In this document: positions 18,801-27,135 of the stretch, piece after piece | Layout of the letters: each line of letters begins with the position of its first letter | Position numbering within the stretch: the first letter of the stretch is position 1 | Assembly (NCBI RefSeq): GCF_003049085.1 | Contig: NZ_PIQX01000004.1 | Coordinates: 186,001-250,000 of the forward strand | From: Campylobacter concisus | GTDB taxonomy: Bacteria; Campylobacterota; Campylobacteria; Campylobacterales; Campylobacteraceae | Direction: 5' to 3' | DNA length: 64,000 nucleotides | The notes under the pieces: model-generated | What the model was told of the DNA's origin: nothing | The model's database searches: none | What the model saw: the letters and a program-made list of their open reading frames with translations, nothing else | Position numbers and translations under genes: made by a program

Positions 18801-21800
18801 CAAATGGCGACTACCTAACCGACGTTACTATAAAAATTCCATCAAATGCTGTTAATGGTGATAAAGTAAAAGTAACCATCAAAGATCCTAACGGAAATGC
18901 AACTGAAACAACTTACATTATTCACAAACTTAACAAAAAAGGAGAAGATGCTAGTAAAAGTTCAAAGATTAGCAAAATAACGGAGGACAAAAATAGCAAC
19001 AACGTAATGGAACTTTCTTCGGATAAAAAAGGTTTTGTTATAAAAGACGTATTGATGAAAACCGGCGAGAAAACCGAAGTAACAGCCAAAGTACTCTCAG
19101 CGGCTACCCACAATGGTGTAGCTGTAGATGAGAGTACGGAGGCTAAAGCCACAGTAACAGTCTCTAATCTAAATAGAGTTTCAATAGCTTTTGATAAAGA
19201 CGATAACGAAAATTCGCTACTCTCAAGACCTGAAAGCGCAAGCGGAGGTAATCTAGCGATCTATAAAACTACCGCCAAAATCACGCTTCCGAATAATATC
19301 TTGGAAAAAGACAAGGTAACTATTGATATAGATGGAACCCAAAAGGATTATATCGTTGAAAAAGATTCAAACGGCAATCTGTTTCTTTCTAAAGGAAGCG
19401 AAAAATTAGAAATAAAAGACGGTGCGGTAACTATAAAAGATATAGAACTAAAAACGAGCGGCGACACGAAGATTTCGGTTAGCGTTACCGATAAAAACGG
19501 AGCGGTTGCAGAGGCTAAAAATAATATATCTATGGATACCTTAAATAACGATATGTTAATTAAGTTCGACGAAGACAAAAATAACGACGGGGTTATAGCC
19601 ACTACGGCAAATGAAACGACGGCGAGCATTAAGCTTCCGTCAAATACTGTTAACGGCGATATATTAAAACTTAAGATAGGTGATAATTCCGAGAAATCAT
19701 ACCTCATCGAGAAAAATGCGAACGGAAAATTTGAAATTACCGAAATAGATTCCGCTAAAAACAAAATAGGTACGCCGATAGAAGCCGACGATAATAAAAT
19801 AGTTAAAGTTTCTGTTCCTATTAATTCCGTAAGTCCTACGAAAGTTAGCGCCGAGGTAGTCGATTACGAAGGTAAAGGCGTAGCTGTGCATTCAACAAAC
19901 GATATTAAAAAAGCTTCCGGCGGCGGCAATTCGTTAATGGTAACTTATGAGGAGGATACTAATAGGGACGCTAAATTAAGTAGAGCCGAAGCTAATCAAG
20001 ACGGAACAGCAAGCAAGACGAATGCTGTTATAACACTACCTGTTGGCAAAATAGTAACCGGTGATAAACTAACGGTAGATATAAAAAATGAGCCAAGCGA
20101 GCCAAGCGGCAATAGAAAGCTAGAGTACATTCTTACTAAAAATAATGACGGCTCCATAAGTGCTGTGGATAAAAACGGTAATCCAGTAAATATCGAAGAA
20201 GGGCTTATCAAAGTTCCAGTAAACGTTCAAGTTGGTACACAAACGACTACGAAAGTAACGCTAGAAGATAGCACTGGGGTTAATAAGGGCACAACCGGAG
20301 AAAAACCTATAGAGTTAGAGAGAGGACTAAATGATAAGCCTATTAAGGTAACGTTCGACGAAGATAATCTAAATAGGGATGGCACAATAGACCGCGTAGA
20401 AGCCGACGAAGATGGCAATATTTATACAACTACGGCAACTGTGACTATACCTTACAACGCATCTATCGGCGATAAATTAAAAGTAGAGATTAGCACAGAA
20501 TCTACGCCTAGAGAATACGAGCTAAAAAGCGTAGACGGTAAAATAAAGGCAGTTTCGTCAAGCGGCGAAACACTAGACGTAGTAGACAACGCGATAAAAA
20601 TTCCTAACGTTAAGCTTGCATATACTGCGCCAACTTCGGGAAATCCGGCTCCAGCATTGGTTCCGACTACGGTAAAAGCTACGTTAACCGACGCATACGG
20701 CGAAGATAAAACGATAGACAATAAGAATATAAATTTAAATATGGGCTTTAGCGGAAAACTCGAAGCGGTATTCACCGAGGACTTAAGTCGCAATAAAGTT
20801 CTAAGCAGAGACGAAGCGGCGATAGACGGCAATGCCGGTAAAACTACTCTTGGTCTAAAGCTTCCAAGCAACGTTATGGCCGGAGATAAGATTAGCGTTA
20901 CTATAAAAACCGACGGTCAAGTCACCAGAACCGAAAATTTTACGCTTGAAAAAGAAAACGGTGAACTTGTTGCTAAAAGTGCTAATGGTAACAAGATATC
21001 TCTTGAAGGAGGAGCGTTAAATCTAAAAGATATAGATGTGAGTGTAGGCCATAAGTATAGCGCAGAAGCTGAATTAACTAACAGTAAAGGCGAATACAAG
21101 CAAACGTCTACTAACGAGGTCGAGCTAGAAAAAATGCAATATATAAGCTCTTATAGCGAAAGCGAAGATGCGAGCAACAAGGGCTTGCATAACGTAACGC
21201 TATATTTGCCGGAAGACGCTAGAGAGGGAGATAAAATTTCTCTTACTTATACAGATCCGAACGATCATAGCAAAACTGTTATGAAAGAGCTAGAAGGACT
21301 AACTAAAGCCGATATAGATAACGGTCACATTTCGACTCAAATAAACGTAAATCCGGAAAAAGCCTATGACGTAAAAGTGGTGGCTCAAACGGCTGATTCA
21401 AGTGGTTCAAATCACAGCGTAGCATCTTCGTTTACTATAAAAGTAGAGCAAGATATCAGTAATGATACGGTAGAATTTAACGCAAATAACAATAGAATGT
21501 ACGGCGGCAACGGTACGGATACTTTAGTATTTAAAGAAAGCGTAGATCTAAATAATGTAGCGAATCTGGGCGATAAAGTTTATAAATTTGAACAAATTAA
21601 GCTTGGAGATGACGGAGCGAACGGCGCAGTTAATCTAACGATTAGTCCGAAAAATGTTTTAGATATAACTGACAATAAAGACGTTAGATTAAAAATTTTG
21701 GGCGATGATCACGATAGAGTTAATTTAGATAACCATGAATGGAAAAGAACAACAGATACCAATAGTGGCAATAGGACCTACGAAAGTATGTATGAAATCA

Positions 21801-21853
21801 ATGGGCATACCGTTAAAATAGAGGTAGACCAAAAAATTCATACCGACTTCTAA
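15842..21853 (+). CDS. LapA/BapA-type giant adhesin with retention module, Ig-like repeats and type I secretion C-terminus
   Basis: 2003 residues, secreted by a type I system and probably held at the cell surface. Residues 1-100 match the retention module of LapA-type adhesins (GVVKSVNGGIARALNDLTGEV, then SVGDIVYQGE). TAAGG at residues 103-107 matches the di-alanine site cut by LapG-type proteases. A glycine-rich linker follows, then about 12-13 Ig-like repeats of 110-150 residues, each opening with a calcium-loop-like pattern such as VEFTEDVDNNGILSREEN and continuing with T-x-x-I-x-x-P and GD-x-L-x-I. The C-terminal 120 residues (GGNGTDTLVF, SPKNVLDITD) look like a type I signal. AAGGAG precedes the start. 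No secretion ABC/MFP/TolC genes or LapD/LapG are in the window. Confidence 0.85.
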   Translation: MMAKEAGVVKSVNGGIARALNDLTGEVRQLSVGDIVYQGEKIVTEGSNSKVTITQTDGKDITLIGKDTLTLDQDSNNNETVADISALQQAILKGTDLNALEETAAGGPQAGGNGGDGVSLSSTSFAEGGHISNIYANYGNLPDNGGSYISDYSAIRGGGLDTQDATNTIIPPTPTVKFTEDENGDHLLNKDENNIDGDQNKTTVRITVPNDGSVEIGDTLNIVIYKPNGSSESRQVPITQQIIDNGHVLTDVPVENDKNSVVTATITNKYGNTGGEGRDTITTDTIAPTTPTVEFTKDANNDGFLNKSENEANEDPNTTPVKITVPADANVGDTLEITITKPDDTTQNITKTITPEIKNNGYVIPDVPVENGKTSTVSAYITDQAGNKGGEGRDTITTDTTAEAPIVTFVEDKNAKDTPNPKHNPTNPDDTSDGILNNPENASDGKIDTSKVEIKFPGDVTAGDKLNITIKDPTSPSPTTQKITITQAMIDNGNKYSLDVPVRNGQTSRVDATITDKVENTSKSAYDEVKLVSDKPKPPVVEFTEDVDNNGILSREENGARDTSPVKITIPDQTNLLESEKVKVGDILNIKISGGGNNETFNVKITQEILDDLKGNGFMLNGSNSFENIKSDGSTETVTPNPKVRNFDQTIVTATITNEYGNASDQGKDYVTPKVAPRVTFTEDSNNNGMLNFYENRSGDSNLKTTTAKIELPYGVKAADDYLKFDITTDITSNIKLKLSDLSDTTETPIASGITATISADKQSITLKGVPVSRDFKTTIENAVVLEKDGSTKKSDVSNKDEVIVEKEGIYVEFAEKQSVKVDGGDNALSRSDSMKDGKVNEIDAIISIPKNVRDGDILKLEIKDPIKETTETREYTIHTDTKGFLNSITSNNPSNYPDLESKFPSAQPTSNQKYEYILKGVGLEAGEKTTVKATLDYRKGTNDDAVTTDVSKEATTQIENIKAPEVIFEDAKGGTSVSRNDARKNTNGDYLTDVTIKIPSNAVNGDKVKVTIKDPNGNATETTYIIHKLNKKGEDASKSSKISKITEDKNSNNVMELSSDKKGFVIKDVLMKTGEKTEVTAKVLSAATHNGVAVDESTEAKATVTVSNLNRVSIAFDKDDNENSLLSRPESASGGNLAIYKTTAKITLPNNILEKDKVTIDIDGTQKDYIVEKDSNGNLFLSKGSEKLEIKDGAVTIKDIELKTSGDTKISVSVTDKNGAVAEAKNNISMDTLNNDMLIKFDEDKNNDGVIATTANETTASIKLPSNTVNGDILKLKIGDNSEKSYLIEKNANGKFEITEIDSAKNKIGTPIEADDNKIVKVSVPINSVSPTKVSAEVVDYEGKGVAVHSTNDIKKASGGGNSLMVTYEEDTNRDAKLSRAEANQDGTASKTNAVITLPVGKIVTGDKLTVDIKNEPSEPSGNRKLEYILTKNNDGSISAVDKNGNPVNIEEGLIKVPVNVQVGTQTTTKVTLEDSTGVNKGTTGEKPIELERGLNDKPIKVTFDEDNLNRDGTIDRVEADEDGNIYTTTATVTIPYNASIGDKLKVEISTESTPREYELKSVDGKIKAVSSSGETLDVVDNAIKIPNVKLAYTAPTSGNPAPALVPTTVKATLTDAYGEDKTIDNKNINLNMGFSGKLEAVFTEDLSRNKVLSRDEAAIDGNAGKTTLGLKLPSNVMAGDKISVTIKTDGQVTRTENFTLEKENGELVAKSANGNKISLEGGALNLKDIDVSVGHKYSAEAELTNSKGEYKQTSTNEVELEKMQYISSYSESEDASNKGLHNVTLYLPEDAREGDKISLTYTDPNDHSKTVMKELEGLTKADIDNGHISTQINVNPEKAYDVKVVAQTADSSGSNHSVASSFTIKVEQDISNDTVEFNANNNRMYGGNGTDTLVFKESVDLNNVANLGDKVYKFEQIKLGDDGANGAVNLTISPKNVLDITDNKDVRLKILGDDHDRVNLDNHEWKRTTDTNSGNRTYESMYEINGHTVKIEVDQKIHTDF

Positions 21854-21860
21854 GAAAGCT

Positions 21861-21893
21861 TTGCGACGAGCTTAAAACTCGTCGCAATTTTTA
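21861..21893 (+). terminator. Rho-independent terminator after the giant adhesin
   Basis: TTGCGACGAG and CTCGTCGCAA form a perfect 10-bp stem with a 7-base loop, followed by TTTTTAT. It begins 8 bases after the stop. Confidence 0.9.
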
Positions 21894-22312
21894 TCTTCAT
21901 ATATTGATCTTGTTTTTATCAATTCTAATATAAATTTTTATCAATAATAGTATTTTAAGACATTTTACCAGACGGCTTAGCCTAAAACCAAATACATAGA
22001 CTACTAAGTACCTATAGTATAAGGTCGATAATAAATGGATATTTAAATTTAGTGTAGCTGGTTGATTTTATTATACTAATAGGCTTATCTTGCTGGTAGC
22101 CTAGCATCTACATTTCATTAGGAATTTAAAGAACCATTATAAAACGATCTATTTGCTCTTTAAAAATTCTTATTGCTAGATATTAAATATTCTCAAGTTT
22201 TTTATTAAATCCTTAGTTATAATTTAAACGTTTTATTACCAAAAGTCATATTTAGTGGATAAAGTTTCGTCTAAGTTTTTATATTTTTCTTTTGCTCGGC
22301 CAAAGAAAAATT

Positions 22313-22365
22313 TTGGCCGTCTGCCAAGACCTTACAGCAAGCTCAATTTGAGCTTGCTAAGTAAG
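22313..22365. other. Structured noncoding element, copy A (two hairpins)
   Basis: TTGGC-CGTCT-GCCAA forms a 5-bp hairpin. After GACCTTAC comes AGCAAGCTCA-ATT-TGAGCTTGCT, a perfect 10-bp hairpin. The same arrangement occurs in opposite orientation at 25062-25110 in element 2, where the second stem has a paired change (G-C to A-T) that keeps it intact. It lies between the adhesin terminator and the integrase. Candidate transfer origin, single-strand origin, bidirectional terminator or small RNA. Confidence 0.5.
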
Positions 22366-22424
22366 TTTATCAACATATAAAAATGTTGATGCTTAATAGG
22401 GGTGAATCTAGATAATTAAAGTGT

Positions 22425-22575
22425 ATGGTAGCATAATTTTATGCAATGTTACATAAGGTAAAATCACGTAAAATAGGTATACTTAAGTATAGTAACGTAA
22501 ATTACGTATAGTAAAGTTATGTGAAGTATGGTTAAGTATAGTAAGGTATAGTGAAGTAAAGTTACGTAATAAAAT
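22425..22575. repeat. Degenerate short-repeat array (AAGTATAGTRA / ACGTA)
   Basis: About 150 bp contain many irregular copies of GTATAGTA-, AAGTATAGT- and TTACGTAA-like words, densest at 22486-22575. There is no open frame. It ends 15 bp from the integrase stop. The words resemble those in MOBV transfer origins (AAGTATAGTGTG-type), but no exact nic site is seen. Confidence 0.45.
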
Positions 22576-22590
22576 GTATTATGAGATATA

Positions 22591-24526
22591 TTAGTAACTT
22601 ACCATTTCAACTTTTGCTTTTAATACACTAGCATTTATATTTGTAGCATATGTTCCAAGTAAAATTTTATACTGTTTCTCATGTCCTACTATTTGAGCTA
22701 TGATATTTGGCTCTACTTCTTGTTGGACAAGCGTATCTATAAAATAGTGTCTAAAAGAGTAAAAAGTCTTTTGTTTGTCGCTACTTATTAGTTTTCTTTG
22801 TATTTGTGATCTAAAAATTTCAGAAAAGTCTTTATTACTTACTTTAAAAATGCTTTTATTTGAACTAGCTCTTTGCTTTATAAACTCCATTAATCCAAGC
22901 TCTATTAGCTTGCTATGCACTGGTACAAGCCTTATGGAATTTATATTTTTAGTACTCTTACCATCATCTCTATTTATGTTAAAGCAAAGCACATTATTAT
23001 GCTGCACGATGTCACGTGCTCTTAGCTGAACTATCTCATTTATTCTCATACCGCTATATGCTGCTATCATGGTTATATAGTATAAATCATTTGCACTTAT
23101 GCGTTTGCTAGATGTTGTGTTAGTCTCTTTAAAATTTTGGACTATTTTAAAGATAGTGTTGGCTTCATCCTTGCTGTAAGGTAGCACCTTACGCTCCATT
23201 GGATTTATCTCTACTTTTACATTTAGATCATTTACGATGCTCTTACTTATGTAGTCACTGTTATAGCAATACTTAAAGAACTGAATAACCCTTATCATAT
23301 ACTTTTGTATGGTTACTTGTGATAGCTTGGGATCGTTTTTACCTATGCGTATGATTTGCTCTAAGTTTTTGTCTTTGTATTTAGCTTTTTGATTTAGCTT
23401 GGTTGGTATGAGGGCCAAAGTATTTCTAAATTTAAGTAAATCATCTCGTGATATGGCCGCAATATCTTTGTTTGGGTTAAAAAATTTAAATAGTATGTTT
23501 CCTACAATATTTACCAGATCCATGGTGCTATTTGACCATTTTTGACTAATGCTAGTATTTGCTATAAAATTTTCAAATGCTGTTTTTAGTGTGATGATCT
23601 CTTTACTCTCTGCCTTTCTTTGGCTGGTAGAGCATGGTACTATCTCATATTCTTGTCTTATTTCATCATTTAAAATACCTACACTAAAGCTTTTATCACC
23701 TACTTTTATGCGTTTACCTATGATGTGACTACCGCTAGTTAGTATCTGCTCTACACTCCTCTCATCATCTTTGGTTTTTATTAGTTTAATAGGTGTGTTG
23801 AGTCCATATTGTTGCTTGGCAGTTGTTATTATGGCATGTGAGAAATTTTTAGTTAAATTTTTTTATGCCTTCTTTATTAAGAGGTAGTCCATGTGTCTCA
23901 TCAAGGGTCTCAATATTATCCTGAAAGCTATCTATATTGTTTGATTCAAAGCTATGGTTTTCATCTTGTTTGTTTAAAAATTTAAGCTTTTTAGAAACGA
24001 GGTTTGTGCTTTTATCAAGCTTTGATATAAGGTAGTTTAGTGATAATATATGTTTCTCAAGCAAGGTTTGAGCTATACTGGCTTTATCATCTTGGTCTAT
24101 AGCTTCATCTAAGTTGTTAGATAAAATTTTGGCTTTATTTATCAAAGCCTCATTGCTTTGCTTGAGCAATTCAGGAAAGCTATCGTTTTTTAAGGCTTCT
24201 TTGAAGTGCTGATTTAGTGCATCTGCAAAGTCAATATCTATCTTTTTATCATAAAGCGAATGCTCTTTTATGCTCTTGTCTACCTTTACTTGCATAAAAC
24301 TATCAACTAATGAATCTATAATTCCTTGATTTAGCTTCATATCCACTGCCTTTGTTATGAGATAAATATATCTATCATAAATTCTAGCAGATTTTCTGGC
24401 TTTTAATATGGAACAAGTCCCCAAGGAGAAACACAACTCTCTTGAACAATTAAAAACTTTTCTTGCTTTTGGGGTGATGACACTTCGGTAGTAATAAATT
24501 CCATTACGATTTTTTAAATGCACCAT
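22591..24526 (-). pseudogene. Tyrosine integrase of element 1, single frameshift in an A7 run
   Basis: Read leftward from ATG at 24526 the frame encodes a DUF6538-type N-terminus (RNGIYYYRSVITPKARKVF), then stops at 23849. Shifting by one base in the A7 run near 23861-23868 reopens it (GIKNLTKNFSHAII) and the frame then runs without interruption to 22591. The downstream part keeps the catalytic arginine (SGMRINEIVQL), the RH pair (YSFRHYFID, first His of box II replaced by Tyr), GHEKQY and the nucleophile Tyr in LLGTYA. Together about 645 residues, like the 657-residue integrase of element 3. A canonical -1 slip gives a stop, so this is a true indel or an off phase, not ordinary programmed -1 frameshifting. 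Confidence 0.8.
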
Positions 24527-24535
24527 GCTTCTGTA

Positions 24536-24554
24536 GTGGAACAAAAGTGGGACA
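24536..24554 (+). repeat. Putative integrase arm sites, right end of element 1
   Basis: GTGGAACA (24536) and GTGGGACA (24547), 11 bp apart, directly upstream of the integrase start and about 77 bp from att copy 2. Overlap with the integrase promoter would allow autoregulation. Confidence 0.55.
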
Positions 24555-24630
24555 CTCGACTAATGCTTATTGGAAAAAGTTGTTTGTAATGGTGATGTAG
24601 CAGGGCTTTAAGTGATATTTAAAAATTTAT

Positions 24631-24675
24631 CTCATAAGCCGGAGGTCGGGAGTTCAAGTCTCCCCCGTGACACCA
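24631..24675 (+). repeat. att copy 2 (between elements 1 and 2)
   Basis: 45 bp identical to the 3' end of the tRNA-Met gene. The upstream tRNA half is absent, so it is only a recombination scar. Confidence 0.95.
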
Positions 24676-24746
24676 TAAATACCTAAACTACGATGTTTCT
24701 ACAATATTATATTGCAGTCACCTTTCATAAAATATAGCTTAAAGTT

Positions 24747-24775
24747 TGTAGCAAAATAAAATTTTATGTAGCAAA
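24747..24775 (+). repeat. Putative integrase arm sites, left end of element 2
   Basis: TGTAGCAAA at 24747 and 24767 (20 bp apart), starting 72 bp inside the att. The same word recurs at the right end at 41102 and, with one change, at 41112. Confidence 0.55.
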
Positions 24776-25061
24776 TTTTTAAGCTTGAGGTAATTTTAGC
24801 ATGTTTTTTCATAAATTTTTAAAATTTATAAAGACACCAAGAATCATGCGAGCTTGTGTGGAAATTATAAAAAACCAACTCGTTATATCTATTATTTAAG
24901 TAAATATTAAAAATAAATTTTAATATTAAAAAATATTTATTTTATTTTAAGTTACCAAGAAACCATTTTTCCTTCTTGACACACTCATAAAATAATATCA
25001 TCTATCAATATACAAGCATCAAGTAATTTTTTTCATAGTATGTATAATAATACTTATTTAG

Positions 25062-25110
25062 CAAACTCAAATTGAGTTTGCTGTAAGGTCTTGGCAGACG
25101 GCCAATATTT
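25062..25110. other. Structured noncoding element, copy B (inverted relative to copy A)
   Basis: On the minus strand: TTGGCCGTCTGCCAA, then GACCTTAC, then AGCAAACTCA-ATT-TGAGTTTGCT. It matches copy A at 22313-22365 except for a compensatory pair in the second stem. Flanking sequences are unrelated, so the conserved unit is about 50 bp. Confidence 0.5.
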
Positions 25111-25313
25111 TTATTCTCATAATAGAATAAAAATATAAAAGCTCAGACAAATCATTATCTCTAAAAACTAGCTTTTACAGATAAAATGTCTAAGCTTTTT
25201 ATAAGGAATAGATAAAATTTTCTTAATAATATTTAAAGGTTTTGTAGCGAAAATTTCAGAAGACACACAGATTGTTTCAAGGTGGCGTTTGATTTTTCAC
25301 TAAACATAGACTA

Positions 25314-26087
25314 TTAAGCCACCACTACTGTTTTTGTTGTATTTATATCGTCATTATATTTACTGACATAGATAAGGTTACTCTCATCGCTTATATCATC
25401 TACAAACTGAAAAAATCCTATACCACTTTTTGGAAGCGTTGTATTTTTGTATATAGCCTCTATATATTTAGGCGTTATAAAGATGAAATTCTTATCCATG
25501 AGCGAGTATTTGAAGTTAAATGACGAGATACTAAATTTATCCTCTCTAAAGTGAGGGCTTAGATGCTCTTTTAGCTTTTTGTCTTTAACATCACTACCTT
25601 CATCTAAATTTAGCTCCATCTCTTTAAATCCCTCTTGGTTTTTATGCTCCACATCATTTAGCTTATATATGCAAACAGCAAGGTTGTCTGCTTGATTAAG
25701 AGCTGATTTTACATGAAGTCTTATGTGAGCACTATTTAAATTTGGATTTAGCACCGCAGCATTATTGTTTTCAGATGTTGGACTACCTACGCTATGAGCT
25801 AGCTTTATCCTATTTTCTTTTTTTATGCATCTTAGTGGTGAGCTAGTGTTACTTAGGCACGCTGGTACTAGATCTTGCATAACAGCATAGTTGTTATGCA
25901 TGCTTTTTAGACTTAGCGCCGCTCTTGGCACGTATGCTACATTGGTGCAAGGATTATGTGCTGAGCAGCCAACTATTGGTGAGCTTATAAAGTCCACATC
26001 AAGTATCACACCTTGATCGTCTGACCTTATGCTTCTGCCTGTTCTACTTTTTAGTATCACGTGACCACCATGTGGGCAAACTACCAC
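25314..26087 (-). CDS. PAAR-like domain protein, probably a frameshifted C-terminal part
   Basis: 257 residues from a GTG at 26087. The beginning (VVVCPHGGHVILKSRTGRS, then GVILDVDFISSPIVGCSAH) resembles PAAR-like spike-tip domains of type VI secretion. The rest is unrecognised. No ATG or SD precedes it. The frame is open upstream to about 26226 and reads plausibly (LNIDLKPTNKETKESLEKAN), overlapping the end of the next gene. One base removed from the AAA at about 26222-26224 would fuse the two into one protein of about 600 residues. I therefore think this is the distal part of a frameshifted gene. Confidence 0.5.
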   Translation of the reverse strand: MVVCPHGGHVILKSRTGRSIRSDDQGVILDVDFISSPIVGCSAHNPCTNVAYVPRAALSLKSMHNNYAVMQDLVPACLSNTSSPLRCIKKENRIKLAHSVGSPTSENNNAAVLNPNLNSAHIRLHVKSALNQADNLAVCIYKLNDVEHKNQEGFKEMELNLDEGSDVKDKKLKEHLSPHFREDKFSISSFNFKYSLMDKNFIFITPKYIEAIYKNTTLPKSGIGFFQFVDDISDESNLIYVSKYNDDINTTKTVVVA

Positions 26088-26178
26088 GTCATCTTCTATT
26101 ATTGGATTAGCAAACGCAGTACCGCTAGCACTTAGAGCGCTACTTTGCTTTTCTAAGCTTAGTCTCTCATTTGCTTTT

Positions 26179-27135
26179 TCAAGCGACTCTTTGGTCTCTT
26201 TGTTTGTTGGCTTTAGATCTATATTTAGACTTTAGTGAGTAGTTTAGTATGCTAGCCTGTGAGTTTTTATAGGTAACACTTAGTCTTCCCTTGTCTTTAT
26301 CCTCATCTCTTGGCTGGTGAGCAAAGCTTAGCAGGTTAGAATTTGACTCCTCCCCGTCCTCTTCTTTTTTAAAGTATAGTGGATAGTCTGATTGCTCGGT
26401 GGCGGTGCTTAGTGGCTTGTCTATGATATAAACCTGCGTTTTTAGCTTTGTAAAGTCTATATCCAGATCAGAGCTAACTTTATTTATGTCAAATATACTC
26501 TTATCTCTTAAAAATATATCTACCTTGCCATCACTGATATGCATTAGCTCGTTTGGCTCAAGTCTTATCACATTTAAGTACTCTTTTGCCACATCATTTT
26601 TGGCGTCTTTTGCCACGTTGTCTATCAGCTTAAAGTTATGCATTAGCACTATGCCCTGATAGATCTTTTTCTCCGTATTTGTCTTGGCTATCGCCACATA
26701 GTGTTTATTGTCGTCCGCATATTTAAAGCTTTCAAATTTCAGCTCATAAGCACTTCTATAAATTTCTAGCCTTGCGTTTATGTACTCTTCTAGCTTTTTT
26801 TCGCTTGAGTTAGAATTTACATGCGAGCTTACTATCTTAAAAAAGTCAGATATATAGCCCATACGATCTTTAAATGCCGCTAGATCGACCTTTTTGCTTA
26901 GCATAAAGTATCTAAACGAGTAGATAGCAAAGAAAAGATCTGCATCGCCACTTTTTACCTTACTAGCTATATCTTTAGCGTCTAGTGCCTTTATCTCGTC
27001 CCTATCTATCATATCTACAAATTTATCTTTCTCTTTGTAGTACAAAAGCGAGCTTACAGGGTCTTCTAAATTTGGCGCCTCTTTTTCATCCTCAAAGCCT
27101 AGAGCATTTACATATAGAGCTATAGGATATATCAC
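26179..27135 (-). CDS. Unrecognised protein, N-terminal part of a probable frameshifted PAAR-like gene
   Basis: 318 residues, no signal peptide or membrane segment, and no family I can name. It starts at an ATG that overlaps the lipase gene stop by 4 bp (27132-27135), so it is translated with it. The last 15 residues (SKYRSKANKQRDQRVA) look like out-of-frame coding, while the alternative frame continues naturally into the PAAR-like reading frame. Context suggests an accessory or spike component for delivery of the neighbouring lipase. Confidence 0.5.
   Translation of the reverse strand: MIYPIALYVNALGFEDEKEAPNLEDPVSSLLYYKEKDKFVDMIDRDEIKALDAKDIASKVKSGDADLFFAIYSFRYFMLSKKVDLAAFKDRMGYISDFFKIVSSHVNSNSSEKKLEEYINARLEIYRSAYELKFESFKYADDNKHYVAIAKTNTEKKIYQGIVLMHNFKLIDNVAKDAKNDVAKEYLNVIRLEPNELMHISDGKVDIFLRDKSIFDINKVSSDLDIDFTKLKTQVYIIDKPLSTATEQSDYPLYFKKEEDGEESNSNLLSFAHQPRDEDKDKGRLSVTYKNSQASILNYSLKSKYRSKANKQRDQRVA

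Larger units (their letters stand above)
7229..24675. mobile_element. Element 1: integrated mobilisable island with adhesin and iron uptake cargo (17.4 kb)
   Basis: Bounded by att copies 1 and 2. Order: paired arm-like sites, MOBV-like relaxase (one stop), adhesin C-terminal fragment, iron uptake operon, giant adhesin, noncoding block with hairpins and repeats, frameshifted integrase, arm-like sites, att. The relaxase and integrase both carry lesions, so the element is probably no longer self-directed. Its left 150 bp nearly match those of element 4, so these two are siblings. The iron operon is visibly richer in G+C than its surroundings, suggesting separate origin. Confidence 0.85.
24676..25313. 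other. Noncoding left end of element 2
   Basis: 638 bp with no credible gene. It holds the paired TGTAGCAAA words (24747, 24767), the two-hairpin element copy B (25062-25110) and AT-rich DNA. A second imperfect hairpin follows near 25118-25142 (TATTTTTATTCT...AGAATAAAAATA). Confidence 0.6.

Noticed and set aside
16003-21099. Many minus-strand open frames of 60-170 codons across the giant adhesin
   Set aside because: They mirror the repeats of the real gene, have serine/leucine/valine-biased products and no ribosome sites.
22425-22575. CRISPR array
   Set aside because: The repeats are short, irregular and unspaced, with no unique spacers of fixed length and no cas genes.
23861-23868. Programmed -1 frameshift in the integrase
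   Set aside because: A slip of -1 at A_AAA_AAA leads straight to a stop (ATT TAA). Only +1 or a true indel reopens the frame, so ordinary -1 recoding does not explain it.
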